Assembly: GCF_042466415.1 (NCBI RefSeq)
Contig: NZ_JAXHCH010000001.1
Location: forward strand, 248,001-312,000
DNA length: 64,000 nt
Reading direction: 5' to 3'
Origin: Albirhodobacter sp042466415
Lineage (GTDB): Bacteria; Pseudomonadota; Alphaproteobacteria; Rhodobacterales; Rhodobacteraceae
Positions 25,013 to 34,235 of the stretch are shown here, piece by piece. Position 1 is the first letter of the stretch. Every line of letters starts with the position of its first letter. The position numbers were made by a program, and so were the translations under genes. Below the pieces are notes generated by a model. The model was given only the letters and a program-made list of their open reading frames with translations, was not told where the DNA came from and did not search any database.

Positions 25013-25841
25013 AAACGCCGAAGCGCCGATCAATCTTGAGCAAGAGGCCCGCGAAAAACGGCAGCGGTTGCTCTCTTGGCTGATGCCCGTCGTGATGCTG
25101 GGCATTGCGGTTGGCTATTGGGAATGGGCGGTGTGGTATTTCGAGGTGCCGCGATACCTGATCCCCGCGCCAAGCGTGATCGGCCAAACCTTGGTGACAG
25201 ACGGACCCTCATTGATGGTTTCGGCATGGTTTACCGTCAAGCTGACAGTCCTCTCGCTTTTGCTGGCGGTGATTGGGGGCGTGACACTCGGCGCCCTCTT
25301 TGCCCTCTCGCGCACCGTCGAGATGAGCCTATTTCCGTTCGCTGTGATCTTGCAGGTCACGCCCGTCGTCGCCATCGCGCCCCTTATTCTGATCTATGTG
25401 CATTCCACCTTCGCGGCTCTACTGATCTGCGCGTGGATCGTGGCGTTTTTCCCGATCCTGTCCGGCACCGTAATCGGGTTGCGCTCGGCCGATCATAACC
25501 TGCGCGATCTGTTCACCCTTTACCGCGCCACGCCATGGCAACGGTTGCGCTTCTTGCTCGCACCCTCGGCCCTGCCGCAATTCATGTCAGCCCTTAAAGT
25601 GGCGGGCGGGCTTTCGTTGATCGGGGCTGTCGTGGCGGAATTCGTCGCAGGCGCCGCGGGACAAAACACCGGCCTCGCGAGCCGGATTATCGAATCCTCG
25701 TTCCGCAGCGAGATCCCCCGCATGTTTGCGGCGCTCGTCCTCGTGTCCTTGCTGGGGATCGTGATTTTCCTGCTGACGTCTTGGGCATCACGCCGCGTCT
25801 TGGGGCATTGGCATGAAAGCGAGTTGCGCCGTGAGCATTGA
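24990..25841 (+). CDS. ABC transporter permease (SsuC type)
   Basis: A 283-residue membrane protein with six helices and the coupling-loop region RDLFTLYRATPWQRLRFLLAP. A charged N-terminal tail of about 35 residues precedes the first helix. Unlike the permease at 18583 this is the ordinary single-domain form, expected to dimerise. It is embedded in the same operon as the deaminase-like and oxidase genes. Confidence 0.9.
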   Translation: MSIILTTENAEAPINLEQEAREKRQRLLSWLMPVVMLGIAVGYWEWAVWYFEVPRYLIPAPSVIGQTLVTDGPSLMVSAWFTVKLTVLSLLLAVIGGVTLGALFALSRTVEMSLFPFAVILQVTPVVAIAPLILIYVHSTFAALLICAWIVAFFPILSGTVIGLRSADHNLRDLFTLYRATPWQRLRFLLAPSALPQFMSALKVAGGLSLIGAVVAEFVAGAAGQNTGLASRIIESSFRSEIPRMFAALVLVSLLGIVIFLLTSWASRRVLGHWHESELRREH

Positions 25842-27003
25842 TCTCTCTTGTCTCAATATCGGCGGCAAGTCCATGCGCTTGCGTGTCGCAAATGGTCTGA
25901 TCACCGAGATGACCCCCGTGATTGGCCCCGCGACAGCGGTGGCGATGCCCCTGCCCGTCGATCCCCACCTCCACCTTGATAAAACCTTCACCATCAGCCG
26001 ATGCGGCGACATTGAGCCAGGGCTTTTTGGCGCGATTGATGCGAACCGCGCCGATGCGGTGAACTGGACCGAGGCCGATGTCCATGCCCGCGCCACACGC
26101 GGTATCCGTGAGGCCTATTCCAACGGGATCAATGCGCTGCGCAGCCACGTTGATTGGGTGGAACCAGACGCTCCTATCGCATGGTCGGTGTTGGGGGATA
26201 TTGCCACGGATTGGGCAGGAAAACTCACCGTGCAACGCGCCGCTCTCGCGCCGCTGGATTTGTTGAGCGACGAGACGCACGGCCCGCGCATCGCCCGCCA
26301 TGTTGCCCAAAGTGGCGGGATTTTGGGATGCTTTGTGTATTGCAACGCGGACCTCGACGCAAAGGTTGAGACCGTTTTCCGGCTCGCCGCGCAGCATGAC
26401 CTCGCTTTGGATTTTCACGTTGACGAGGGCCTCTCCCCCGACGCCCGCGGCTTCGACGCAATCGTCGCGATGACGGCCAAATATGCGATATCAGGCCGTG
26501 TGCTGTGCGGTCACGCCTGTTCACTATCAATCCGGCCGGCGGCGGAGGCGGCGCGCGCGATGGAAAACGCCGCGAAAGCCGGAGTTGCGCTCACCGTTCT
26601 GCCCACAACGAACCTGCATCTGCAAGACATGCAGCCGGGCCGCAGCCCGCGGTTGCGCGGATTGGCCCCGATGCAAGAGCTGCGCGAAGCCGGTGTCCGC
26701 GTTGTACTTGGCGCGGATAATGTCGCGGACCCGTTCTATCCGCGGGGGTGCTTTGACGCGGTTGAAACGCTTCGCATCGCCTGTCTTGCAGGCCATTTAG
26801 ACCCCGCCGACTGGATCAACGCGATCTCGACGGACGCCGCGACGGTGATGGGCGTGCCCACAGGCGCGATCACCGTCGGCGCGCGAGCAGACTTTTTGAT
26901 GATTGAGGGATCTGATTGGGGCGATGCGCTGCGCGACCCGCGCCGCACCCGCCACGTGATCAGAGCCGGACAAAACCAGATGACAGGAAAGACCGCAGCA
27001 TGA
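25813..27003 (+). CDS. Cytosine-deaminase-like (CodA-type) amidohydrolase
   Basis: The protein (396 residues from this ATG; a GTG at 25831 is an alternative start) has the metal ligands and catalytic residues of the CodA branch: DPHLHLDKTF, the catalytic Glu in FHVDEG, CGHACSLS, and the aspartate in GADNVADPFYPRGCFD. CodA deaminates cytosine and relatives deaminate isoguanine or creatinine. The neighbours suggest a pyrimidine-like or cyclic ureide substrate, not necessarily cytosine. Its start overlaps the permease gene by 29 bases, and its stop overlaps the next start by ATGA. Confidence 0.82.
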   Translation: MKASCAVSIDLSCLNIGGKSMRLRVANGLITEMTPVIGPATAVAMPLPVDPHLHLDKTFTISRCGDIEPGLFGAIDANRADAVNWTEADVHARATRGIREAYSNGINALRSHVDWVEPDAPIAWSVLGDIATDWAGKLTVQRAALAPLDLLSDETHGPRIARHVAQSGGILGCFVYCNADLDAKVETVFRLAAQHDLALDFHVDEGLSPDARGFDAIVAMTAKYAISGRVLCGHACSLSIRPAAEAARAMENAAKAGVALTVLPTTNLHLQDMQPGRSPRLRGLAPMQELREAGVRVVLGADNVADPFYPRGCFDAVETLRIACLAGHLDPADWINAISTDAATVMGVPTGAITVGARADFLMIEGSDWGDALRDPRRTRHVIRAGQNQMTGKTAA

Positions 27004-28367
27004 CCGTATCTGTAGAGCGCATCGCCGCCTTTTGCGCCGATATTCCCGGCATTGCCGTGCAAGACGAGGCTCGGGTGTTGGCGGTAAAATCCAAGGATTA
27101 CTACTGGTACTCGCAAATCCTCGCCGAGAAGCTGGACGACAAGCTTGGCCAGCTCCTTGTCCTGCCCACAACCGAACAAGAGGTGATCACTGTCGCGGCG
27201 GCGGCGGCAAAGCACCGCATCCCGATCACCGTGCGCGGTGGCGGCACGGGAAATTACGGGCAATGCGTGCCGATGGAGGGCGGAATTATCCTCGATATGA
27301 CCAAACTCAACCGTGTCCTTGATATCTCGGAGGGTCGCATCATTTGCGAGGCGGGCGCGCGGATCGAAGCGCTCGAGACGGCCGCCGCCCAGACTGGCCA
27401 GATGCTCACCATGTTCCCCTCAACCAAGCGGTTGGCCACTATCGGCGGCTTCATGTCGGGCGGCTCGGGCGGGATCGGATCACTGCGCAACGGGATGCTG
27501 CGCGACGGCGGGAACGTCACCTATGTGCGCGTCGTCACCGTGGAGGAAACCCCGCAGGTGATCGAGTTGCACGGCCTTGATATCCTCAAGGTCCAGCACG
27601 CCTACGGCACGAATGGCATCATTACCGCGATGGATTACGCGTTGATGCCATCGGTGGATTGGCAACATACAATCGCGCTCTTTGACGGGTATGACGCCGC
27701 GCTCAATTGCGCTGCAGACGCGCAGACAAGCGGCATCGACGCCTATCTGATGACAGCGGTCGAGCGCCGGTTCGCGCGCTTCTACAAACGGCTAGAGGGG
27801 TATTTCCCCGCAGATCGCGACGCGGTTTTCGCGATGATCGCACCTTGCGATGTCGACGCCTTCGCCGCCAAAGTCGCCAGCCACGGCGGCACGGTCACCG
27901 TGTCGCAATCCCTCCATGCGATGGAGGCCGCGAATTTGCCCGCGACGTGGGAATGCGGGTGGAACCACACCACCCTTCAAGCCCTCAAGGTTGAGCGCGG
28001 CGAATGGACCTATCTGCAAGTCGCCTACCCGCGCCCCTTCGATCCCGCCGTCGCCCTGCGCCAGCAAGAGCGTTACGGCGAGGAGCTCTATTTCCACCAC
28101 GAAATGGCGCGGATGGACGGCGAGATCCAGATTTTTGCTCTGCCGATCCTGCGCTGGACGAGCAAGGCGCGCACCTACGAAATCATTGCGGAAATGGAAC
28201 GCCTCGACGGATGCACGATCTTTGATCCGCATGTCATCACGATCGAGGACGGCGGCATGAAGGAAATCGACACGGCGCAGATCGAGTTCAAAAAACGCGC
28301 CGATCCGCACGGATTAATGAACCCCGGAAAAACACGGGGATGGACAGCCGATATGGCACAAAATTAA
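27000..28367 (+). CDS. FAD-binding (PCMH-type) oxidoreductase
   Basis: The 455-residue protein contains the FAD-binding PCMH domain, with TVRGGGTGNYGQCVP followed by GGIILDMTKLNRVL, and the FPSTKRLATIGGFMSGGSGG segment. Glycolate oxidase, D-lactate dehydrogenase and related hydroxyacid oxidases share this fold. The C-terminal part (to GLMNPGKTRGW) fits the glycolate/lactate class. It overlaps the deaminase-like gene by ATGA. In this operon it may oxidise a ring or a hydroxy acid released by the hydrolases (inference). Confidence 0.82.
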   Translation: MTVSVERIAAFCADIPGIAVQDEARVLAVKSKDYYWYSQILAEKLDDKLGQLLVLPTTEQEVITVAAAAAKHRIPITVRGGGTGNYGQCVPMEGGIILDMTKLNRVLDISEGRIICEAGARIEALETAAAQTGQMLTMFPSTKRLATIGGFMSGGSGGIGSLRNGMLRDGGNVTYVRVVTVEETPQVIELHGLDILKVQHAYGTNGIITAMDYALMPSVDWQHTIALFDGYDAALNCAADAQTSGIDAYLMTAVERRFARFYKRLEGYFPADRDAVFAMIAPCDVDAFAAKVASHGGTVTVSQSLHAMEAANLPATWECGWNHTTLQALKVERGEWTYLQVAYPRPFDPAVALRQQERYGEELYFHHEMARMDGEIQIFALPILRWTSKARTYEIIAEMERLDGCTIFDPHVITIEDGGMKEIDTAQIEFKKRADPHGLMNPGKTRGWTADMAQN

Positions 28368-28386
28368 CCCAACAGAGGAAATGATC

Positions 28387-29376
28387 ATGATGAAAAGCTT
28401 GGTTTTGACGGCGGTGGCCGCAACACTCGCCACGGCGGCGGCGGCGGATGATAAGGTCGTCTTCGCGACGAACTGGCTCGCGCAGGGGGGCCACGGCGGC
28501 TTCTATCAGGCGATGGCGGACGGCACTTATGCGAAATACGGTCTTGATGTCGAAATTCAGCAAGGCGGACCACAGGTCAACAACCGCCCCATGCTGGCGG
28601 CCGGGCGCATCGATTTCCTGATGACGGGCAACTTGCTCTTGTCCTTCGACAACGTGCGCAACGAAATCCCGACAATCGTCGTTGCGTCCTATTACGAGAA
28701 AGACCCGCAAGCCCTCATCGCACACAAAGGTCAGTATAAGGACTGGGCCGATCTGGCGACCGCGCCGGAGGTTCTGATCGGCAAGGATGGTCAGTTCAGC
28801 TTCTGGCAGTGGATGACCGCGTCGCAAGGCTTCGCGGATGAGCAACTGCGCCCCTACGGATACAACCTCGCGGGCTTCCTCAATGATGAAAAGATGGTCC
28901 AGCAAGCTTATGCAACCTCAGAGCCGCTCTACGCCGAGAAGCAAGGCGCGCCGGTGGATACGTTCTTGATGGCCGATCATGGTTGGAACACCTATTCGAC
29001 GACCGTTGAGGCGCGGGTGGAAATGGTCGAGGAGAACCCCGATCTGGTTCAACGCTTCGTCGATGCCTCCACAATCGGGTGGTATAACTACCTCTACAAC
29101 GATCCTGCTTTGGGCAATGCCGCGATCATGGAAGCCAACCCCGAGATGACCGAGGAAGGTCTCGCCGCGGAGGTCAAGCAGTTGATTGATTTCGGGATCA
29201 TCGGCTCGGGCTATCAGGCCGAGGCAGGCATCGGCGCGATCGATATGGACCGCGTTCAGGCCTTTTATGACACCGTTGTCGAAGCCGGAATTTTTGAGGC
29301 GGGCGACGTCGATATTTCCAAAGTTGCCACAGATCAATTCGTTAACCGCAAGGTTGGCATGGATCTTGTCAAATAA
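28387..29376 (+). CDS. ABC transporter substrate-binding protein (NMT1/SsuA type)
   Basis: A secreted binding protein of about 329 residues with the signal peptide MMKSLVLTAVAATLATAAAA and the mature start DDKVVFATNWLAQGGHGGFYQAM. This NWLAQ...GGFYQA form is typical of THI5/NMT1-like pyrimidine-binding proteins. An AGAGGAA site lies eight bases before the ATG at 28387; an ATG at 28381 is too close to that site. It is the ligand-capture component for the ATPase and permease genes upstream. Confidence 0.88.
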   Translation: MMKSLVLTAVAATLATAAAADDKVVFATNWLAQGGHGGFYQAMADGTYAKYGLDVEIQQGGPQVNNRPMLAAGRIDFLMTGNLLLSFDNVRNEIPTIVVASYYEKDPQALIAHKGQYKDWADLATAPEVLIGKDGQFSFWQWMTASQGFADEQLRPYGYNLAGFLNDEKMVQQAYATSEPLYAEKQGAPVDTFLMADHGWNTYSTTVEARVEMVEENPDLVQRFVDASTIGWYNYLYNDPALGNAAIMEANPEMTEEGLAAEVKQLIDFGIIGSGYQAEAGIGAIDMDRVQAFYDTVVEAGIFEAGDVDISKVATDQFVNRKVGMDLVK

Positions 29377-29387
29377 AGGATCGGCAC

Positions 29388-29981
29388 ATGCGTCTGCTCG
29401 TTGTCTTTTCGCATCCAAGCTTGGACAGCTACGGCGCTGCGATCTATGAAACCGCTTGTCGCACGTTGCGTGCGGCGGGCCATGACTTGCGCTGTCATGA
29501 TCTTTACCGCGAGGGGTTCAATCCCGTTTTATCGGCGGAGGAATGGTCGGGCTATCTCGATAAGACCGATGAGATCATCGCAAAACATCCCGATCACGTC
29601 GCGGATGTGCAATGGGCCGAAGGGCTCGTCGTAATCTACCCCACTTGGTATTACGGCGCACCTGCGATGCTCAAAGGTTGGTTGGAGCGGGTCTGGCTAC
29701 CCGGGATCACCTTCGAGATTTCCGACTCAAAGCAGCGCCGCCCGAAGCCGAAAATGTCCCACATCCGCCTGTTCGTCGGCATCACCACATCGGGCAGCCC
29801 TAGGTGGTGGATCAAACTGATCCGCGATCCGGGCCTTAGCCTTTGGACGCGTGGCTTGCGTGTTTTGTTCAACCGCCGATGCAAAACCATCTGGCACCAG
29901 CTGTACAATATGAACCACACAACCGACTCCGACCGCGCGGCATTTTTGACCAAAATCGAACGCCGTTTGGCACGATTGTAG
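29388..29981 (+). CDS. Flavodoxin-fold NAD(P)H:quinone oxidoreductase (KefF/MdaB-like)
   Basis: The 197-residue protein starts MRLLVVFSHPSLDSYGAAIY, with the phosphate-binding region of the NQO1/KefF flavodoxin-like family, and has YPTWYYGAPAMLKGWLERVW in the middle, the flavin-binding block. Such enzymes reduce quinones or small electrophiles. It lies 11 bp after the binding-protein gene and may protect against, or use, a reactive intermediate of this pathway. Confidence 0.85.
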   Translation: MRLLVVFSHPSLDSYGAAIYETACRTLRAAGHDLRCHDLYREGFNPVLSAEEWSGYLDKTDEIIAKHPDHVADVQWAEGLVVIYPTWYYGAPAMLKGWLERVWLPGITFEISDSKQRRPKPKMSHIRLFVGITTSGSPRWWIKLIRDPGLSLWTRGLRVLFNRRCKTIWHQLYNMNHTTDSDRAAFLTKIERRLARL

Positions 29982-29990
29982 GAAAGCGAC

Positions 29991-30443
29991 ATGACCAACA
30001 CAGCAAAACCACTCGCCCGCTATTCGGCATGGACGCGCCGCGGCGATTTCATCTTTCTGTCCGGCGTGATTGCCGTCGATCCGCAGGCGGGCAAAGTAAT
30101 CACCGGCTTTGCCGATCTTCCGCCTGACATCGGCCCAACGATCGGTCAGACGGGCGAATTCTCCGTCGATGCGAAGGACGGCCCAATCCTTGCGCAAAGC
30201 TGGTTCGTATTCAACAGCATCCGCACCACAATGGAAGATGCGGGCGGATCAATGGCTGATGTGTTTAAACTCGTGCAGTATTTCCGAAATCTTAACGACT
30301 TCCCGCGCTACAACACCGTGCGCCGGATGTTTTTCCCGGATACACCGCCCGTCTCGACGGTCGTCGAAGTCTCTGCGATGATGCCATCGGATGAGATCGT
30401 CATCGAAGTTGAAGCCACCGCCTACTTGCCGGAGACAAAGTGA
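29991..30443 (+). CDS. RidA/YjgF-family imine deaminase-like protein
   Basis: A 150-residue RidA-family protein. The typical SG motif occurs in DFIFLSGVIAVDP, and the C-terminal signature is VVEVSAMMPSDEIVIEVEATAYL (residues about 122-145). RidA proteins hydrolyse reactive enamine/imine intermediates, and the RutC paralogue acts in pyrimidine breakdown. Its stop overlaps the next gene's GTG start. Its place beside a deaminase-like enzyme and a RutR-like regulator supports a nitrogen-ring pathway. Confidence 0.87.
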   Translation: MTNTAKPLARYSAWTRRGDFIFLSGVIAVDPQAGKVITGFADLPPDIGPTIGQTGEFSVDAKDGPILAQSWFVFNSIRTTMEDAGGSMADVFKLVQYFRNLNDFPRYNTVRRMFFPDTPPVSTVVEVSAMMPSDEIVIEVEATAYLPETK

Positions 30444-31054
30444 CCCAGCTGAGCATTGCCCAAAAGCGCGCCGATCTGAAAGCGCAGATCCGTGATGCCG
30501 CGATTATGGAATTCGCGGAGCACGGGCTTGCAGGGACATCGACCCAAGGCATTGCCGATCGCGCGGGGATCACGAAAAACAAGCTGCACTATCATATCGA
30601 AAGCAAGGAAGACTTGTACCAACAAGCGCTCGATCATGTGATCACCATCTGGGCCGAGCTGTTTAACGGGATAAATCTGAACCAAGGGCCGGAAGTTTTC
30701 CTATCGGATTACATTGCGCGCAAGATCAATTTCTCCCTGACCCATCCGGCAGAAGTCAAAATGTTCACGGGCGAAGTGATGCGCGGCGCGCCTTATCTGC
30801 GCGAAAACTGGGCAGGCTCGCGCGAAGTAAGCCGCGCCGCCGCACGTGAAATCGAGCGTTGGGCCGCAGACGGTTTGATCCGGCCGGTAAATCCGATGCT
30901 GCTACAGTTCAACATCTGGGCGATGACCGAGGCTTACGCCGTGCTCGGCCCTGAATTGCGCTTCATGTTGGATTTGCAAGACGGCACCGATCTTGACGAG
31001 GCCGCGATCTGCAAGGAAGTCACCGCGCTCGTGCTGCAAGGACTGCGCATTTAA
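30440..31054 (+). CDS. TetR-family regulator, RutR-like
   Basis: The 204-residue protein begins with a GTG overlapping the RidA-family stop. The TetR helix-turn-helix is IADRAGITKNKLHYHIESKEDLYQQAL (residues about 38-64). The C-terminal domain (LSDYIARKINFSLTHPAEVKMFTGEVMRGAPYL, residues about 90-122) resembles the RutR ligand domain, which binds uracil or thymine. It probably controls its own operon through the palindrome at 23243-23258. Confidence 0.85.
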   Translation: MTQLSIAQKRADLKAQIRDAAIMEFAEHGLAGTSTQGIADRAGITKNKLHYHIESKEDLYQQALDHVITIWAELFNGINLNQGPEVFLSDYIARKINFSLTHPAEVKMFTGEVMRGAPYLRENWAGSREVSRAAAREIERWAADGLIRPVNPMLLQFNIWAMTEAYAVLGPELRFMLDLQDGTDLDEAAICKEVTALVLQGLRI

Positions 31055-31571
31055 CGGCAAAGCGCAGCGCCAAATATTAACAGCGCTCAAATGATGGTCA
31101 CGATTTTCGGTCACAATCTCATTAAAGCGGCAAATATTAATGAATATTCACCAATAAACTCCCGCGGCGTGGGTAGTTTGAAATTCGACGGGTTTGTCCC
31201 ACCTCCCTCTTCAAATCCAGCGGCCTCAAACGCAGTGAACGTTAGGGAATCGGAGTAATCGCGGGCCGGATCTCGATCCAAATGCGCCCTCGGCGTCGTT
31301 TTTCGCCACGATCTTACAGATCACACCGCACCGCGGCCAATCCGATACCAAAATCGCGTAATTTTTCCGCTACATCAGCAGACATTTGATTTTTATAGAT
31401 AAAAACGAGCGTAATAACCAATACGGACGCCCGCCGTCACAGATCTCCGATCCCAGAACGGATACGCATATCGCGCGCGCAAATTTACGGTAATATTCAC
31501 CTTAATGCAGCACGCCACGTACCCTGTCAGTCGTGATTGCCGCTCAACCCGTTCCAAGAGCGAGGCCGGAT
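31055..31571 (+). promoter_or_regulatory. 517-bp intergenic region upstream of the iac cluster
   Basis: No convincing gene is seen. The region is richer in A+T than its surroundings and contains two copies of CAAATATTAA (31071-31080, 31131-31140) and two of AATATTCACC (31143-31152, 31492-31501). It must hold the promoter of the iac operon and probably regulator sites. TTGATT near 31385 is a possible -35 element, but no confident -10 follows. Confidence 0.45.
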
Positions 31572-32699
31572 ATGCGAGAGAACGCCATCACCAAACACCT
31601 GTCGTTGGGCGAAATCGGCCCGCGCGTTCTCGTCAAGGAATCAATCGCCATCGAAGGGCTCGTCACGCGCTGCGGCAGTGCGGCCTTCGCAGATGCGCCG
31701 GTCGAGCCGTGCCACGCAGCTATCGTGGAGAAAGTGCTAACCCGCGCACAGGTCATCGGCACTGTGACAATGCATGAGCTCGCCTTTGGAGTGACGGGGA
31801 TCAACGATTACGCAGGCACCGCCGTGAACCCGCACTGGCCGGACCGGATCACGGGCGGGTCTTCATCGGGCTGTGCCGCGGCGGTCGCCAATCACATTTG
31901 CGACTTCGCAATCGGAACGGATACGGGCGGGTCCATCCGGCAACCCGCCTGCTGCTGTGGGGTGTTCGGATTAAAGCCCACCTTCGGCGCAATTGATCGT
32001 CGCGGCGCTATTCCACGAAGCTCGACACTCGATGTCATCGGCCCACTTGCCGCAACCGCCCCCATGCTGACCACAGCCGCCGCAGTGATGATCGACGGGT
32101 TCACACCGACCCGGATCGAGGCCCCGAAACTCAAACAGATCGTCGTGCAAGCAGATGACGATATCCAGGAGGCTTTGTTGAAAGCGCTTGCCCCTGTCAA
32201 CGTCCCGCAAATCGCCCTCCCCAGCTTCGCGGAGGCCTATGCGGCGGGGCTTACCCTGATCAATGCGGAAATTGCGGCCGAGTTTGGCCAGCTTGCGCGG
32301 TCCAACGCAACGATGGGGCCGGATGTGCGCCCCCGTATTCTTGCCGCGCTGACGGTGACGCCGGCACAGGTGAATGAGGCAGAAGAAATCCGCGCGCGGT
32401 TCACCGCCGAAGTTGACGCAGCCCTTGAGGGCGTTGACGCTTTGGTTTTGCCAACACTGCCTTGCGTGCCACCCACCTTGGATGAGGCCCGCGATCCTGT
32501 GGCGCTTTTGCCGCTCACGCGGTTGGTGCGGCCCTTCAATCTCTCGGGCCATCCCGCGCTCACCCTTCCTTTGCGCACCCGAGACGGCTTGCCCGCTGGC
32601 CTACAATTGGTCGGACGCTACGGTGCAGAAGCCACGCTCTGCGCAGTGGCCGAGCATCTCGCCGCATCGCAACCCTCAGCATCGGAGTTGCCCGCATGA
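31572..32699 (+). CDS. iacH: Amidase-signature protein, IacH of indole-3-acetate catabolism
   Basis: A 375-residue amidase-signature family protein. The catalytic triad residues are visible: Lys in VLVKESI, the cis-Ser region GGSSSGCAAAVA, and the nucleophile in DTGGSIRQPA. The ATG at 31572 has a GAGG site seven bases upstream; a GTG at 31533 is possible. The N-terminus is short for the family, with the lysine only about 22 residues in. iac clusters carry an amidase (iacH), dispensable in some strains. Here it starts the operon, and its stop overlaps iacA by ATGA. Confidence 0.75.
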   Translation: MRENAITKHLSLGEIGPRVLVKESIAIEGLVTRCGSAAFADAPVEPCHAAIVEKVLTRAQVIGTVTMHELAFGVTGINDYAGTAVNPHWPDRITGGSSSGCAAAVANHICDFAIGTDTGGSIRQPACCCGVFGLKPTFGAIDRRGAIPRSSTLDVIGPLAATAPMLTTAAAVMIDGFTPTRIEAPKLKQIVVQADDDIQEALLKALAPVNVPQIALPSFAEAYAAGLTLINAEIAAEFGQLARSNATMGPDVRPRILAALTVTPAQVNEAEEIRARFTAEVDAALEGVDALVLPTLPCVPPTLDEARDPVALLPLTRLVRPFNLSGHPALTLPLRTRDGLPAGLQLVGRYGAEATLCAVAEHLAASQPSASELPA

Positions 32700-33838
32700 C
32701 CCGCCTTGATCCGAAACTGGCACAAACGGCAGCGCTCAACGCGCTGTGCGAGACGATCCGCAGCCGCCGCGCCGAGTTTGACCGCCTGCGTCATATTCCC
32801 AAAGACATCATCGACGGATTTCGCCGCATCGGCATTTACCGCGCCTTCGTCCCCGAACGCTTTGGCGGCGATGCTATCACCCCCATGGCGTTCCTATCGC
32901 TGATCGAGACCATCGCGGCAGCGGACCCGTCGGCGGGTTGGGTCGCGAGCTTCGGTGTCTCCTCGACCTATCTCGCGGCCCTCCCGCCCGAGACATTCGC
33001 CGCGATCTACGGCGCCAACCCCGATACCGTGTTTGCGGGCGGGCTATTCCCGCCGCAAAAGGCATTGCGGGTGGCTGGCGGCATTGAGGTTACGGGTCGT
33101 TGGGCGTGGTGTTCAGGCTCAATGGGCGCGGATTATCTGGGCGGCGGCATCAAGGTGGAGGGCGACACGACACCCCTTCCCCGCACCGCCGTTATGCCGC
33201 GCGACAAGGTGATGATCGACGAGGTCTGGAACACGATCGGGCTGCGCGGCACGGGCAGCCATGATCTCGTCGCGGAGAAGGTGATCGTCCCCGAGGACTG
33301 GACATTCATTCGCGGCGCAAGATCGACGATGGATGATGCCATTTTCCGCTATCCCGCTATGGCTTTGGCCGCGCAGGTCTTGGCCGTCGTCGCGTTGGGG
33401 GCCGCGCGCGAGGCACTTGATTTCATTCGCTCGGACGCGGCGCAGCGCGCGTCGATCACAGGCGCCCCAAATCCTGGCGAGCGCGCGTATGTTCAGGCGC
33501 ATCTCGCGCGGGCCGAGGCCACGCTCGCGGGAACGCGCGCCCAGTTTTATGACGCCACCGCGCGTGCTTGGGATGAATTGCTGCACGCCGACAGCGTCAG
33601 CCATGACACCCACATCCAGCTTCGCCTCGCCGCGACCTCCGCCGCCCATGATGGCGCCGCGGTGGCGCGCGAAGCCTTCGTTATCGGCGGCGCGGGCGCG
33701 ATGATGGCGGGCCACCCCCTTGGCCGGATGATGGTCGATGCCGCTTGCGTCGCACAGCATGCTTTCATGGGCGAGGGCACTTGGACCGCCGCAGGCGCCG
33801 CGATGTTCGGCCAACAAACCCCGCCCGGCTTCCCGTGA
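32696..33838 (+). CDS. iacA: Flavin-dependent monooxygenase of acyl-CoA dehydrogenase fold, IacA
   Basis: The 380-residue protein has the acyl-CoA dehydrogenase fold of group D monooxygenases (HsaA, HpaB-type). Typical regions include PERFGGDAITPMAF, AAADPSAGWVASFG and WNTIGLRGTGSHDL. In iac clusters IacA hydroxylates the indole ring of indole-3-acetate using reduced flavin supplied by IacG. The iacG gene lies 5 kb downstream in the same operon. Identity rests on this fold plus the complete set of iac neighbours. Confidence 0.8.
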   Translation: MTRLDPKLAQTAALNALCETIRSRRAEFDRLRHIPKDIIDGFRRIGIYRAFVPERFGGDAITPMAFLSLIETIAAADPSAGWVASFGVSSTYLAALPPETFAAIYGANPDTVFAGGLFPPQKALRVAGGIEVTGRWAWCSGSMGADYLGGGIKVEGDTTPLPRTAVMPRDKVMIDEVWNTIGLRGTGSHDLVAEKVIVPEDWTFIRGARSTMDDAIFRYPAMALAAQVLAVVALGAAREALDFIRSDAAQRASITGAPNPGERAYVQAHLARAEATLAGTRAQFYDATARAWDELLHADSVSHDTHIQLRLAATSAAHDGAAVAREAFVIGGAGAMMAGHPLGRMMVDAACVAQHAFMGEGTWTAAGAAMFGQQTPPGFP

Positions 33839-33875
33839 TCATACCCCGAAATTCCCTCGCGAAAGGTAACCTCTC

Positions 33876-34235
33876 ATGACCGACACACCGATCCGCACGC
33901 TGCTTTGTTTCAATAACCACCCGACATTTTTCAGCCTTCCGTTTGATCAAATCGGGCCGGTCTGGAAAGCCACGCAAGCCTTGATTGCCGGCATCGATCA
34001 GATGGAGGGGGTGACAATCATCGGCACATTTGACGATGATCAAACCATGGTCGGCGCGACCCAAGGCTTTCCCTACACGTGGTATATCATGGCGGATTTC
34101 CCGACCCGCGCCGATGTTCAAGCCGCGTGCAATTTGCTGCGCTTGATCGTTGTCGGTGAGGGCAATGACCGTCTGTGGAAATACATGACCGTCGAGGCCC
34201 GCATGGGCCGCGCGTTGGAGATCCCCCAACTGTGA
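33876..34235 (+). CDS. iacB: Small conserved protein, IacB
   Basis: A 119-residue soluble protein with the segment RTLLCFNNHPTFFSLPF, a GTFDDDQTMVGATQGF stretch and a C-terminal VEARMGRALEIP. No catalytic motif is recognised. Small IacB proteins of about this size occur next to iacA in known indole-3-acetate clusters, and this gene sits in that position. Its function is not known; it may assist IacA or be a dimeric alpha/beta-barrel protein. The stop overlaps the iacI GTG. Confidence 0.6.
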   Translation: MTDTPIRTLLCFNNHPTFFSLPFDQIGPVWKATQALIAGIDQMEGVTIIGTFDDDQTMVGATQGFPYTWYIMADFPTRADVQAACNLLRLIVVGEGNDRLWKYMTVEARMGRALEIPQL

